The position numbers and the translations under genes were made by a program. Below, in pieces: positions 43,699-51,838 of a stretch of 64,000 bases of DNA. The notes beneath the pieces were generated by a model. The model had not been told where the DNA came from. It did no database searches and saw only the letters and a list, made by a program, of their open reading frames with translations. How positions within the stretch are numbered: position 1 is the first letter of the stretch; each line of letters opens with the position of its first letter. The DNA is from Anaerolineales bacterium (GTDB taxonomy: Bacteria; Chloroflexota; Anaerolineae; Aggregatilineales; J027), in the NCBI GenBank assembly GCA_020634155.1, contig JACKCI010000002.1, forward strand, positions 930,001 to 994,000, given 5' to 3'.

Positions 43699-45069
43699 GT
43701 GAAAAAGTTCATTTTGTTATTGGTATTTGCGATGCTACTGGTCATGGTAGCCCCCGTCGTTGCAACCCCCCGCACTCCTGACGTTGCCGTCAAGGTGGCA
43801 CAAGACGGGCATACTGAGTGCAACGAAGATTTGACGGGTGAAACCTTCACTTATTATCTCTTCGGTGACCTGAGTGGCCCCTTTGCCTTCATTTCTCAAC
43901 CGCTGTTGGCGGGGTTGGAAGATGCCACCGCTTACTTCAATGAGCGTGGTGGCGTATGCGGTGCTGAGATTGAAATCGAATTTGGCGACACTGGTGGTAG
44001 TCAAGACAAGGCCCAAGAGTTCTGGGATGAGTTCACCTCCCGCGAAGAAAAACCCTACATGATGTTCATGTTCGGGAGCGCTGATGCTGAATTGGTGCGC
44101 GACCAAGCGGTTGACCTCCAAATCCCCATCTTGCTGGCTGCTGGCAGTGAATTGGCCCTCTATGGCGAAAACGGTGATGCTCCTGCGTGGACATTTGCCA
44201 TTATCCCCTTGTACACCGACCAACTTGGTAACTTCTGCAACTACGTGAGCGAAAACTGGGATTCCTTCGGGATTGAAGGCGATCCGGTCATTGGTCACCT
44301 GAGTTGGGAAGGCGCTTTTGGCCGTTCCAGCGATACCGAAGCAACCCGTGCCTACTGCGAGAGCAAGGGCGTGGGTTATGCGGGTGCTGAATACTTCCTG
44401 CCCACCACCTCTGACGTTTCCACCCAATTGGACTTGTTGGTTGGCAATGGTGCCAACATCATCTACACCACCTCATTGGCTTCTGGCCCTGCCAACGTTG
44501 CAGCCGCGATCGCGGGTGCCGAATTGGGCGACCAAGTCGTCATGGCGGGTACCAACTGGGCGTTGGATACATCTGTGATGGGCTTGGGCGGTCTGGACAC
44601 CAACGGTATTGTCGGCTCACTGCCCTATATGTGGTGGGACGAACTCGACAACCCCGGCATCCAAATCATCAGCAACTCATGGGCCGTGAACCGTTACTTG
44701 CCCGCTGGCGATGATGCAACGGCTCAACGTGCAGCTTTGGCAACCCGTAATATTGCCTATCTGTTGTCCTTCGCCGTGATTGATGGCTATATCGAATTCA
44801 TGACCCAAGCGATCAATACCGTAGGCTATGAAAACCTCAATGGTGCGGCGATTTACGATGTCTTCAATGGCGGGTTTGATTACTCGGCCTTGGGTGGCGT
44901 GTTGAACTTCTCCTACAACGAGACCAACCGTGCGAACCCCACCTCCCGTATCGGTCAAATTCAATTTGTCGAGGTCGAGGGCAATGTCCTCCCCACGATT
45001 TTGCCTTTGAACGAATCGGCTATGGTGCCTGACCTCAAGGTCGGTGGCGCGGATGTCGTTGGTGAGTAA
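43699..45069 (+). CDS. livK: LivK-type substrate-binding protein without lipobox
   Basis: A 456-residue periplasmic-binding-protein type I (ANF-receptor-like) protein that captures the ligand for the LivHM-GF importer. A signal peptide (MKKFILLLVFAMLLVMVAPVVA) is followed directly by TPRTPD. There is no Cys for lipid attachment, so the anchoring of this protein is unclear for a cell with a single membrane. Binding-fold segments include YLFGDLSGPFAF, ADAELVRDQAVDLQIPIL and HLSWEGAFGRS. GTG at 43693 is also in frame; AGGAG is better spaced for GTG 43699. The ligand cannot be deduced. Confidence 0.88.
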   Translation: MKKFILLLVFAMLLVMVAPVVATPRTPDVAVKVAQDGHTECNEDLTGETFTYYLFGDLSGPFAFISQPLLAGLEDATAYFNERGGVCGAEIEIEFGDTGGSQDKAQEFWDEFTSREEKPYMMFMFGSADAELVRDQAVDLQIPILLAAGSELALYGENGDAPAWTFAIIPLYTDQLGNFCNYVSENWDSFGIEGDPVIGHLSWEGAFGRSSDTEATRAYCESKGVGYAGAEYFLPTTSDVSTQLDLLVGNGANIIYTTSLASGPANVAAAIAGAELGDQVVMAGTNWALDTSVMGLGGLDTNGIVGSLPYMWWDELDNPGIQIISNSWAVNRYLPAGDDATAQRAALATRNIAYLLSFAVIDGYIEFMTQAINTVGYENLNGAAIYDVFNGGFDYSALGGVLNFSYNETNRANPTSRIGQIQFVEVEGNVLPTILPLNESAMVPDLKVGGADVVGE

Positions 45070-45084
45070 TTAAAAAATAGGCTT

Positions 45085-45106
45085 GGGGCAGGGTTCGCCT
45101 TGCCCC
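45085..45106 (+). other. Stem-loop between livK and livF
   Basis: GGGGCAGGG and CCTTGCCCC form a 9-position GC-rich stem (one G-U wobble) closed by a stable TTCG tetraloop. Only TT follows, so it is a weak terminator at best and more likely a 3'-end stabiliser that lowers livF relative to livK. Confidence 0.6.
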
Positions 45107-45127
45107 TTCCGCTTAAACTAGGGGTTT

Positions 45128-45925
45128 ATGATGCTGGTTGTCAACAATATTGAAGTTATTTATAGCAGCGTTATTTTAGTCTTGCGGGGCATTTCTTTTA
45201 AGGTTGAGGATGGTCAAGCCGTTGCGCTGATGGGGCCGAATGGCGCGGGCAAAAGTACCACCCTCAAATCCATTAGCGGACTCTTGCGTAGCGAAAACGG
45301 TGATATTACACGCGGCTCCATTTCATGGGAAGATACACGCATTGACCAATACTCCGCCGAGCAAATTGTCCGTGCGGGTATTTCGCAGGTCATCGAGGCC
45401 CGTCCCTTGTTCCGCCATCTCACCGTCGAGGAGAATCTGCGGGTGGGGGGCATGGTCTATAAGGCTGGCCGCGAGATTAAGCACGACATCGAGAAGATGT
45501 ATGGCTATTTCCCACGCCTGCGCGACATGCGGAACCGTACCAGCGGCTATTTATCGGGTGGGGAACAGCAAATGTTGGTGATTGGGCGGGCGTTGATGGC
45601 GCACCCCAAATTGCTGATGTTGGATGAACCCTCCTTGGGCTTGGCTCCGCTGTTGGTGGAGGAAATCTTCTCTATTGTCCACCAAATTCGGCAGCAAGAG
45701 CGCCTTTCGGTGCTATTGGTTGAGCAGAATGCCAAGGCTGCCCTCGACCTCGTGGATTATGGCTATGTCATGGAAAACGGGCGCATTGTACTAGATGGCA
45801 GCGCTGAACAACTTAAATCCAACGAGGACATCAAAGAATTTTATTTGGGCCTTTCGCAACTCGGTGAGCGCAAGAGCTACCGCGAAGTTAAGCGCTACAA
45901 ACGCCGCAAGCGTTGGCTTGGCTAA
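45128..45925 (+). CDS. livF: Branched-chain amino acid type ABC transporter ATPase
   Basis: A 265-residue LivF-type ATPase, the partner of LivG. Walker A is GPNGAGKST, the Q-loop segment VIEARPLFRHLTVEENLRVG, the signature YLSGGEQQMLVIGRAL, Walker B LLMLDEPSLGL, and the switch region LLVEQNAK. The last 20 residues form a strongly basic tail (KRYKRRKRW) not typical of LivF, which could bind membrane lipid or nucleic acid. It ends the liv-type operon; the HAD gene starts directly after it. Confidence 0.93.
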   Translation: MMLVVNNIEVIYSSVILVLRGISFKVEDGQAVALMGPNGAGKSTTLKSISGLLRSENGDITRGSISWEDTRIDQYSAEQIVRAGISQVIEARPLFRHLTVEENLRVGGMVYKAGREIKHDIEKMYGYFPRLRDMRNRTSGYLSGGEQQMLVIGRALMAHPKLLMLDEPSLGLAPLLVEEIFSIVHQIRQQERLSVLLVEQNAKAALDLVDYGYVMENGRIVLDGSAEQLKSNEDIKEFYLGLSQLGERKSYREVKRYKRRKRWLG

Positions 45926-45927
45926 AC

Positions 45928-46998
45928 ATGCGGCACCTGCTCCTGTTTGATGTTGATGGGGTGTTGATTCACCCTCTCGGCTATAAATATGCCCTGCGCG
46001 ATACCGTCAACGCCTTTGCTACCCAGCAGGGCTATACGCCTGTTGACTTAACCCTTGCTGAAATTGCTGACTTAGAAGCCTGCGGTCTTACCAATGAATG
46101 GGACTCGGCGGCGGTCTGTGCGGCGTTACTAGTGGTGGAATCTGCCGCAGGACGCCAAGCCCGCCCCGATTTTGTGGCTTTTGCTCATCAAATCTCCGCC
46201 CATAATCCCAACCACATGACGCCTTCCTTAGTGGCCCTTGACCTACTGATAGCCAGAACGCCTATTGCCCTTCATGCTGAACTCGCTGTGTTATTGACGG
46301 ATGTTTTTTCCCTTGATACCCCCACGACTCGTCTGCAACAAGGCTTTACCTTGGGCCATGAGCAGTTTGTAACGACCTATCAACAGCCCGCTCCGCATGT
46401 CGGTCATAGCTATTTGCTGCATTACGATACCCCCTTGCTAGATGAACCCAGTAAAGCGGCCCTGCAACAGTGGCGCAATGCCGAGCGTGGCGTGGTCATT
46501 TACACGGCACGTCCTAGCCTTCCGCCAACAGGTGACACGCTTGGCTATGCCCCCGAAGGCGATTTTGCCGCTGAACTTCTTGGTCTTGGGGTGCCGTTGA
46601 TTGCCGCTGGACGTATGGAGTGGTTAGCCCGTCAGCATGGACGCCATGCCGCCGATTATATCAAGCCCTCCCCTGTCCAAGCCCTTGCCGCAATGGGGGC
46701 CGCCGCCAGTGGCGATGAAGTTGCCGCTTTGCAAGCCGCCGTCTGTTTCTATGAGCAGGGCCAGCTAGAGTCTCCCTTGGCGTCGTTAGATAGGGCGCAT
46801 ATTACTGTTTTTGAGGATTCAGTGGGGGGGATACTGGCGACACGCGGGGCGGTTGAGCGTCTAAGCGAGGCGGGTCTTGACCTTACCCTGCAAGCGGTCG
46901 GGGTCGCACCCGAAGCCAGTAAGCAGGCCGCCTTAGCCCGCGTCGCTGACCATGTGGTGGCTGATGTCAACGCGGGCTTGCGTTTGGTGATTGGTTAG
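45928..46998 (+). CDS. HAD-superfamily hydrolase
   Basis: A 356-residue haloacid-dehalogenase-fold protein. Motif I is LLFDVDGVLIHP with both catalytic Asp residues, motif II is the Thr in VIYTARPS, and motif IV is FEDSVGGI. About 150 residues lie between motifs I and II, forming a large cap domain. The expected activity is a phosphatase on a small metabolite, substrate unknown. The ATG at 45928 comes 2 bases after the livF stop; an in-frame TTG at 45913 is possible. The stop overlaps that of hisE on the other strand by 4 bases. The neighbouring his operon lacks a histidinol-phosphate phosphatase, but placement on the opposite strand gives only weak support for that role. Confidence 0.75.
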   Translation: MRHLLLFDVDGVLIHPLGYKYALRDTVNAFATQQGYTPVDLTLAEIADLEACGLTNEWDSAAVCAALLVVESAAGRQARPDFVAFAHQISAHNPNHMTPSLVALDLLIARTPIALHAELAVLLTDVFSLDTPTTRLQQGFTLGHEQFVTTYQQPAPHVGHSYLLHYDTPLLDEPSKAALQQWRNAERGVVIYTARPSLPPTGDTLGYAPEGDFAAELLGLGVPLIAAGRMEWLARQHGRHAADYIKPSPVQALAAMGAAASGDEVAALQAAVCFYEQGQLESPLASLDRAHITVFEDSVGGILATRGAVERLSEAGLDLTLQAVGVAPEASKQAALARVADHVVADVNAGLRLVIG

Positions 46999-47276
46999 CG
47001 GTGGCGTTTCTGCAATTCTTCCGCCACATCCTCCAGTGATAGACCCTGTTGGGCCAACAGCACCAAGCAGTGATAGGTCAAATCCGCCAATTCTGAGATG
47101 AGGCGTTCTTGACCTTGGCCCTTGGCCGCTAGAATGACCTCGACGGCTTCTTCCCCCACCTTCTGCAAAATGCGGTCTAGCCCTTCATCCAAGAGTTGAT
47201 TGGTGTAGGAACCCATCTTGGGGTTGGCTTTGCGGTCTTCGATGACCTGAAACAGATCAGTGAGTATATCAGTCAA
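46995..47276 (-). CDS. hisE: Phosphoribosyl-ATP pyrophosphatase
   Basis: HisE hydrolyses phosphoribosyl-ATP to phosphoribosyl-AMP, the second step of histidine synthesis. The 93-residue protein shows DLFQVIEDRK, SYTNQLLDEGLDRILQKVGEE with the metal-binding Glu residues, and a final helix ending QKRHR. The start is TTG at 47276, six bases after GGAGG; the longer open frame (to 47489) only runs back through hisI. It overlaps hisI by 8 bases and is the last gene of the operon. Confidence 0.88.
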   Translation of the reverse strand: MTDILTDLFQVIEDRKANPKMGSYTNQLLDEGLDRILQKVGEEAVEVILAAKGQGQERLISELADLTYHCLVLLAQQGLSLEDVAEELQKRHR

Positions 47277-47592
47277 GGGTGTCCTCCAAAGTACGATAAA
47301 AGCAAGAGGTGGCTCCGGTATGGCAGGCAGGCCCCGCTGGATGCACTTTGATGAGCAGTGTATCCCCATCACAATCGACATATAGCCCCACGACGCGCTG
47401 GGTGTTGCCGCTGGTGGCCCCTTTATGCCATAGTTCTTGACGGCTACGGCTCCAAAAATGGGTCTCGCCTGTTGTGCGGGTGCATTCAAGGGCCTCGGCG
47501 TTCATCCACGCTACCATCAAGACCAGCCCTGTCTCGGCATCTTGCACCACGGCGGGGATTAAGCCGTTGGTATCCCAGTTCAACTCAATCAC
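47269..47592 (-). CDS. hisI: Phosphoribosyl-AMP cyclohydrolase
   Basis: HisI opens the adenine ring of phosphoribosyl-AMP, the third step. Motifs: VLMVAWMNAEAL, FWSRSRQELWHKGATSGN, VDCDGDTLL and PACHTGATSCFYR, with the Cys residues that bind zinc and the Asp pair for magnesium. The start is GTG at 47592, overlapping the hisF stop (GTGATTGA), giving 107 residues, a normal size. HisI and HisE are separate proteins here rather than one fused HisIE. Confidence 0.9.
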   Translation of the reverse strand: MIELNWDTNGLIPAVVQDAETGLVLMVAWMNAEALECTRTTGETHFWSRSRQELWHKGATSGNTQRVVGLYVDCDGDTLLIKVHPAGPACHTGATSCFYRTLEDTLD

Positions 47593-48352
47593 GGGCCACC
47601 CCGCGCACTGGAATGTCTTGTTGATGCAGATAGCTTTTGACCTCACCCACCGATAGTTCGCGGTAGTGGAATAGACTAGCAGCCAAAGCAGCATCGGCTC
47701 TCCCAGCAGTGAAGGCCGCTAGGAAGTCTTCAGTCGAACCTGCCCCGCCTGATGCAATCACCGGAATGTGGACAGCTTCGCTAACTTGGCGTGTCAGGTC
47801 AATGTCGTAGCCCTGTTTGGTACCATCCCGATCCATACTGGTGAGTAAGATTTCACCCGCCCCGCGTGATTCGGCCTCTTTTGCCCACACGATGGCATCA
47901 AGGCCCGTGCCTTTGCGCCCACCACTGACAAACACCTCATGGAAGGTGCCATTCCACCGTGCATCAATTGCCACTACAATGCACTGCACACCAAAACGGG
48001 TGGCCCCGTCGGTGATGAGGTCAGGGTTTTGGATAGCGGCGCTGTTGATGGCAACGCGGTCGGCTCCCGCCAAGAGCGTCTCGCGCATATCGCCAACCGT
48101 GCGAATACCGCCGCCTACGCAGAAGGGAATGAAGATGGCATCGGCAACGCGGCGCACCACATCCAGCATCGTTTCGCGGCCTTCATGGGTGGCGCTGATG
48201 TCGAGGAAGACCAACTCATCAGCCCCCTCAGCATCATAGACCCGCGCTTGCTCAACGGGGTCGCCTGCATCACGCAAATTGACGAAGTTGACGCCCTTGA
48301 CCACCCGCCCCTTGTCCACATCCAGACAGGGGATAATGCGCTTGGCTAACAT
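47585..48352 (-). CDS. hisF: Imidazole glycerol phosphate synthase cyclase subunit
   Basis: A 255-residue TIM-barrel enzyme that, with HisH, converts PRFAR and ammonia to imidazole glycerol phosphate and AICAR. The start IPCLDVDKGRVVKGVNF carries the catalytic Asp, and LLTSMDRDGTKQGYD carries the second. GRADAALAASLFHYRELSV is typical of the C-terminus. It overlaps hisI downstream and the methyltransferase stop upstream. Confidence 0.96.
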   Translation of the reverse strand: MLAKRIIPCLDVDKGRVVKGVNFVNLRDAGDPVEQARVYDAEGADELVFLDISATHEGRETMLDVVRRVADAIFIPFCVGGGIRTVGDMRETLLAGADRVAINSAAIQNPDLITDGATRFGVQCIVVAIDARWNGTFHEVFVSGGRKGTGLDAIVWAKEAESRGAGEILLTSMDRDGTKQGYDIDLTRQVSEAVHIPVIASGGAGSTEDFLAAFTAGRADAALAASLFHYRELSVGEVKSYLHQQDIPVRGVARD

Positions 48353-48906
48353 CAGACCTCCATCACATACAGTTGCATATAGGTCAGCATGTGGCTTTCC
48401 ACGCGGCTGAAGCCTGCTTGCTGGGCATAGTTCAGCACGGCCTCATGCTGAAGGCGGTGGTCAAGGGGGGGGCCTTGTTCCTCCTCACGGTAGGGCCATT
48501 CCACCACCACTACCCGTTGACGCGCTACCCGTCGCGCTTCTTGCAGCGCCTTGACGTAATCATCAACCTCATGCAGTACATGGCTCATAAAGGCGATGTC
48601 GAAGGTTTTATCGGCAAAGGGCAATTGCTCGGCGGGCGCTTCATGAAATTCGCCCTGTGGTACATACTCACGGGCGGCCTCTAGTAATTCAAGGTTCACA
48701 TCAACCCCAGCTACCCCCAAGCCTTGTTCCGCGAAGGCATGGGCAAATAGCCCTCCGCCTGTCCCAATATCGAGTAAACGTTGTGGAGCATCCAAGCCCG
48801 TAAGGGTGTGCTGCACCACGCGCTCGACTTCGAGCATAGCACGGCGTTGGGGGGAATGTAGGCGGTCTAACTTACCACCAAAACGACGATCATTCGGCTG
48901 CGACAC
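48352..48906 (-). CDS. Class I SAM-dependent methyltransferase inside the his operon
   Basis: A 184-residue methyltransferase (Methyltransf_11 type). SAM-binding motif I is LLDIGTGGGLFAHAFAEQG, the acidic strand-2 end is GVDVNLELLEAA, and motif IV is FDIAFMSHVLHEVDD. It lies between hisA and hisF, overlapping hisA by 17 bases and touching hisF, so it is translated with them. It belongs to no histidine-pathway step I know. The substrate is unknown; a small metabolite is more likely than a protein at this size. Confidence 0.8.
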   Translation of the reverse strand: MSQPNDRRFGGKLDRLHSPQRRAMLEVERVVQHTLTGLDAPQRLLDIGTGGGLFAHAFAEQGLGVAGVDVNLELLEAAREYVPQGEFHEAPAEQLPFADKTFDIAFMSHVLHEVDDYVKALQEARRVARQRVVVVEWPYREEEQGPPLDHRLQHEAVLNYAQQAGFSRVESHMLTYMQLYVMEV

Positions 48907-49615
48907 GTAAAGCCTCCTCTAATGTGAAAATACCTGCATACAAAGCGCGACCAATCACGACCCCGTTGATACCTGCACCAGCGACCTTCAGGGTACGGAT
49001 TTCATTGAGATGGGCCACCCCGCCCGATGCAATCACCTCTAAACCAGTGTTATGGGCAAGGCTGGCGGTGGCGGAGATATTGGCTCCTGTTAAAGCACCA
49101 TCTTTGCTGACATCGGTATAGAGCGCATAGCGAAAGCCCGCCTCTGCCAAGCGCTTGCCGAGGTCAACGGGTGTCCATTCGCTGACATTTTGCCAGCCAT
49201 GGGTAGCGACACGGCGATTCTTGGCATCTAGCGCCACGATGACCGCTTCGGCCCCAAAGCGCTCTATGAGTTGCGGCGCGAGGTCGGGATTATCAACGAC
49301 GAGGGTGCCGACAATCACACGGGTCACACCTGCATCTAGGGCTTGTTGGATGGCCTCTAGGGAACGGATGCCGCCCCCAAACTGAATCGCTACGCCGAGT
49401 TTGGCAACCGCCTGCACCGCCTGTAATGCGGTGGGGTCATCTTCGCCCAAGGCCCCATCCAAATTAACCATGTGAATCCACTTAGCGCCATAGGCCGCCC
49501 ATTGCCGCGCCACCCCAACCGGATCATCAGCATAGACCGACTCAAATTCGGGGTCGCCATGCAGCAAGCGTACCACCCGTCCCTCGCGTATATCAATCGC
49601 TGGATAGATAATCAT
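48890..49615 (-). CDS. hisA: ProFAR isomerase
   Basis: A 241-residue TIM-barrel enzyme that isomerises ProFAR to PRFAR. The start YPAIDIREGRVVRLLHGD carries the catalytic Asp, and YTDVSKDGALTGAN carries the second; GGGIRSLEAIQQ and ASGGVAHL are the phosphate-binding loops. PriA-type dual TrpF activity cannot be excluded from sequence. It overlaps its neighbours on both sides. Confidence 0.95.
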   Translation of the reverse strand: MIIYPAIDIREGRVVRLLHGDPEFESVYADDPVGVARQWAAYGAKWIHMVNLDGALGEDDPTALQAVQAVAKLGVAIQFGGGIRSLEAIQQALDAGVTRVIVGTLVVDNPDLAPQLIERFGAEAVIVALDAKNRRVATHGWQNVSEWTPVDLGKRLAEAGFRYALYTDVSKDGALTGANISATASLAHNTGLEVIASGGVAHLNEIRTLKVAGAGINGVVIGRALYAGIFTLEEALRVAAE

Positions 49616-50649
49616 GCTTTCTTAATCACTCCTGTAGTTTGGTGCTGGCGGTAGGTGGCAGCGGCTACACGGCGGAAGAACCAGTCAAAGCCATAGCCGG
49701 ATAGTGGCATCCCATAGCGTGGCGGTTTGCCCTTGGCTGGTGGGGGAGTGGCGGGAAGGTTTACTTCCGCCATGACAAAGCCCTCTGTCTCAGGCGGCAC
49801 TTGCGCCAAGACCTGCCCCGCCGCATCGCTGATATAGGTCTCGTTGAAATAGTCGGTCTCGATTTCAATTTGCTCGGCCTGCTTAAAATGCTTCCAGATG
49901 CGCGGGAAGAAGAAGCCCATCAACAGCACCGCCATCTTAGGGCGCGGGATATGCGAGCGAAAATGCCCAGTACCTGTCGTATTGACTAATGGCACCCCCA
50001 AATGACTGGATTGGCGGCGTAGATAATCGCCAAAGGTCTCTTGGCTTTGGGTGCGTACCCGTCGCAAGATAGGGTGATGGTCAGCTTGGCGGATGCGTTG
50101 ACCATCAGGCAGGGCAATCGTCAAATCACTGACCAGTGGCGGGCAACTGGAGACCAGCATGGCCTGTACCTTCCCGCCATATTCTGCCCATAAATCGGTA
50201 TGGGTCACATCGGCACAAATCAGCATACCGAATTTGCCGAGGGGTGTATCCGCGATGGTGATGGCTTGTCCATTCTTAAAATAGGCCCGTTCCCATGCCC
50301 AAGGATAGTTCTTGTCATAGCGCCACATCTGCCCATCGGGCGCAAATAGCAACATGGCGTTGAAAATATCGTCCCCGTCCCGTAACAGGATAGACCCCGC
50401 GAGGTAAATCTGGTGTTCGGCAGCGGCCTGTTTCATCCATGTCACGGTTGGCCCGTCGAGCGTTTCAGCCCGTTCATAATTGGCGGTGCTGTACTCATAG
50501 CCGATGTTGAAAATTTCCGGCAAGACCACCACATCGGCTCCCGCTTGGGCGGCGGCACTAACCTGCCGGGCGGCGCGGGCGAGGCGTTCCGCTGTTGGTG
50601 CGGGTAGGGCTATCATCTGCACGGCGGCAATCTTAAGGGTATTGGTCAT
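49612..50649 (-). CDS. Nitrilase-superfamily carbon-nitrogen hydrolase inside the his operon
   Basis: A 345-residue member of the nitrilase fold. The catalytic triad is visible: Glu in VVVLPEIFNIGY, Lys in RYDKNYPWAWE and Cys in GMLICADVTHTD. The enzyme should hydrolyse an amide or a carbamoyl group. ATG at 50649 overlaps the hisH stop (ATGA); the open frame extends upstream to 50715 but only through hisH. A segment of about 60 residues (RQADHHPILRRVRTQSQE onward) is inserted after the Cys motif. Position between hisH and hisA suggests that it uses a metabolite made when histidine is made, but no substrate is established. Confidence 0.82.
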   Translation of the reverse strand: MTNTLKIAAVQMIALPAPTAERLARAARQVSAAAQAGADVVVLPEIFNIGYEYSTANYERAETLDGPTVTWMKQAAAEHQIYLAGSILLRDGDDIFNAMLLFAPDGQMWRYDKNYPWAWERAYFKNGQAITIADTPLGKFGMLICADVTHTDLWAEYGGKVQAMLVSSCPPLVSDLTIALPDGQRIRQADHHPILRRVRTQSQETFGDYLRRQSSHLGVPLVNTTGTGHFRSHIPRPKMAVLLMGFFFPRIWKHFKQAEQIEIETDYFNETYISDAAGQVLAQVPPETEGFVMAEVNLPATPPPAKGKPPRYGMPLSGYGFDWFFRRVAAATYRQHQTTGVIKKA

Positions 50650-51254
50650 GGCTCCCACTCCACGAAATTGCGGAGGATGTGCAATCCCACCGCTTGGCTT
50701 TTCTCTGGGTGGCATTGTATCCCAAAAATGTTGCCCTGTCCCACCACGCTGGCGTAGTCAATGCCATAGTCGGTGGTGGCAAGGATGTCGCTTTCATTGG
50801 CGGCTTGCACATAGTAGGAATGCACGAAATAAGCGTAGCTGCCCGACTCAACCCCTTTTAGCAGTGGGTGTTCCTGTTGAACGTGCAGTTGATTCCAGCC
50901 AATATGAGGGATCAGCGGCGCTTGTTCCCCAAAGTAGCGCACATGGCCCTTGAGCAAGCCTAGCCCTTGATGTTGCCCCATCTCCTCGCTGCTCTCAAAC
51001 AGATATTGCATTCCCAAGCAGATACCCAAGAGGGGGATTCCTGTTCGTGCGAGTGTTTGTATTGGCTCGACAAAGCCCCCCTCACGCAAAGCCGCCATGC
51101 CCGCCCCAAACGCTCCCACACCGGGCAAGATGATTTTGTCGGCCTCCTGTAGTTGTTCTGGACGGCTGATGGTGACGACTTGCGCCCCAAGGTGTTGCAG
51201 GGCATTGCGAACACTGCGTAGATTTCCGGCTCCATAATCGACTATGGCAATCAT
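50646..51254 (-). CDS. hisH: Imidazole glycerol phosphate synthase glutaminase subunit
   Basis: A 202-residue class I glutamine amidotransferase that supplies ammonia to HisF. The nucleophile Cys is in LLGICLGMQYLFESSEE and the His-Glu pair in IFGIQCHPEKSQ. MIAIVDYGAGNLRSVRNAL is the standard start. It overlaps hisB and the nitrilase gene by 4 bases each. Confidence 0.95.
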   Translation of the reverse strand: MIAIVDYGAGNLRSVRNALQHLGAQVVTISRPEQLQEADKIILPGVGAFGAGMAALREGGFVEPIQTLARTGIPLLGICLGMQYLFESSEEMGQHQGLGLLKGHVRYFGEQAPLIPHIGWNQLHVQQEHPLLKGVESGSYAYFVHSYYVQAANESDILATTDYGIDYASVVGQGNIFGIQCHPEKSQAVGLHILRNFVEWEP

Positions 51255-51838
51255 AGGCTTCCCTTGGTACTTGGTATCACACCTGCTCGGCGTGGGTCGA
51301 ATTCTACCGCCATGCGTAGTGCCCGCCCTAGTGCTTTAAAGAGCGCTTCGGCCTTGTGGTGGTCATCGCGCCCATAGAGGACTTGGGCATGCAGATTCAT
51401 GCGCCCCGCTGTTGCAATGGATTCCAGCACATGCACCACCAGCGAGGTCGGCATTTGCCCAATGCTGGGTGTGCTGAAATCAGCTTGAATCACGGCATAG
51501 GCCCGCCCGCTGAGGTCAATCACGACTTGGGCGAGGGCCTCATCCATTGGCACCAAGGCCGCCCCCATGCGTGTGATACCTTGTCGCTCGCCAAGCGCCT
51601 CATGGATGGCTTGACCCAAGCAGATAGCGACATCTTCAATGGTGTGGTGGCTGTCGATGTGCAAATCCCCGACGGCCTTTACCTCTAAATCCAACAGTCC
51701 ATGCACCGCGACATGGTGCAGCATGTGGTCAAAAAAGCCAACGCCTGTATCAATCGTGGCTTGTCCACTCCCGTCCAAATTGAGGCGGAGCGTGATGTCG
51801 GTCTCGTTGGTGGTGCGTTGAATGGTGGCTTGGCGCAT
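51251..51838 (-). CDS. hisB: Imidazoleglycerol-phosphate dehydratase
   Basis: A 195-residue manganese enzyme that dehydrates imidazoleglycerol phosphate to imidazole-acetol phosphate. The metal-binding repeats are GFFDHMLHHVAVHG, DSHHTIEDVAICLGQA, and, later, GRDDHHKAEALFKALGRAL. It is the monofunctional form without the N-terminal histidinol-phosphatase found in enterobacteria, so that step must be done by another enzyme. Its ATG directly abuts the hisC stop. Confidence 0.95.
   Translation of the reverse strand: MRQATIQRTTNETDITLRLNLDGSGQATIDTGVGFFDHMLHHVAVHGLLDLEVKAVGDLHIDSHHTIEDVAICLGQAIHEALGERQGITRMGAALVPMDEALAQVVIDLSGRAYAVIQADFSTPSIGQMPTSLVVHVLESIATAGRMNLHAQVLYGRDDHHKAEALFKALGRALRMAVEFDPRRAGVIPSTKGSL

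Noticed and set aside
47269..47489. N-terminal extension of hisE to 47489
   Set aside because: The extension lies in another frame of hisI and resembles no HisE; a TTG with GGAGG at ideal distance gives the normal protein.
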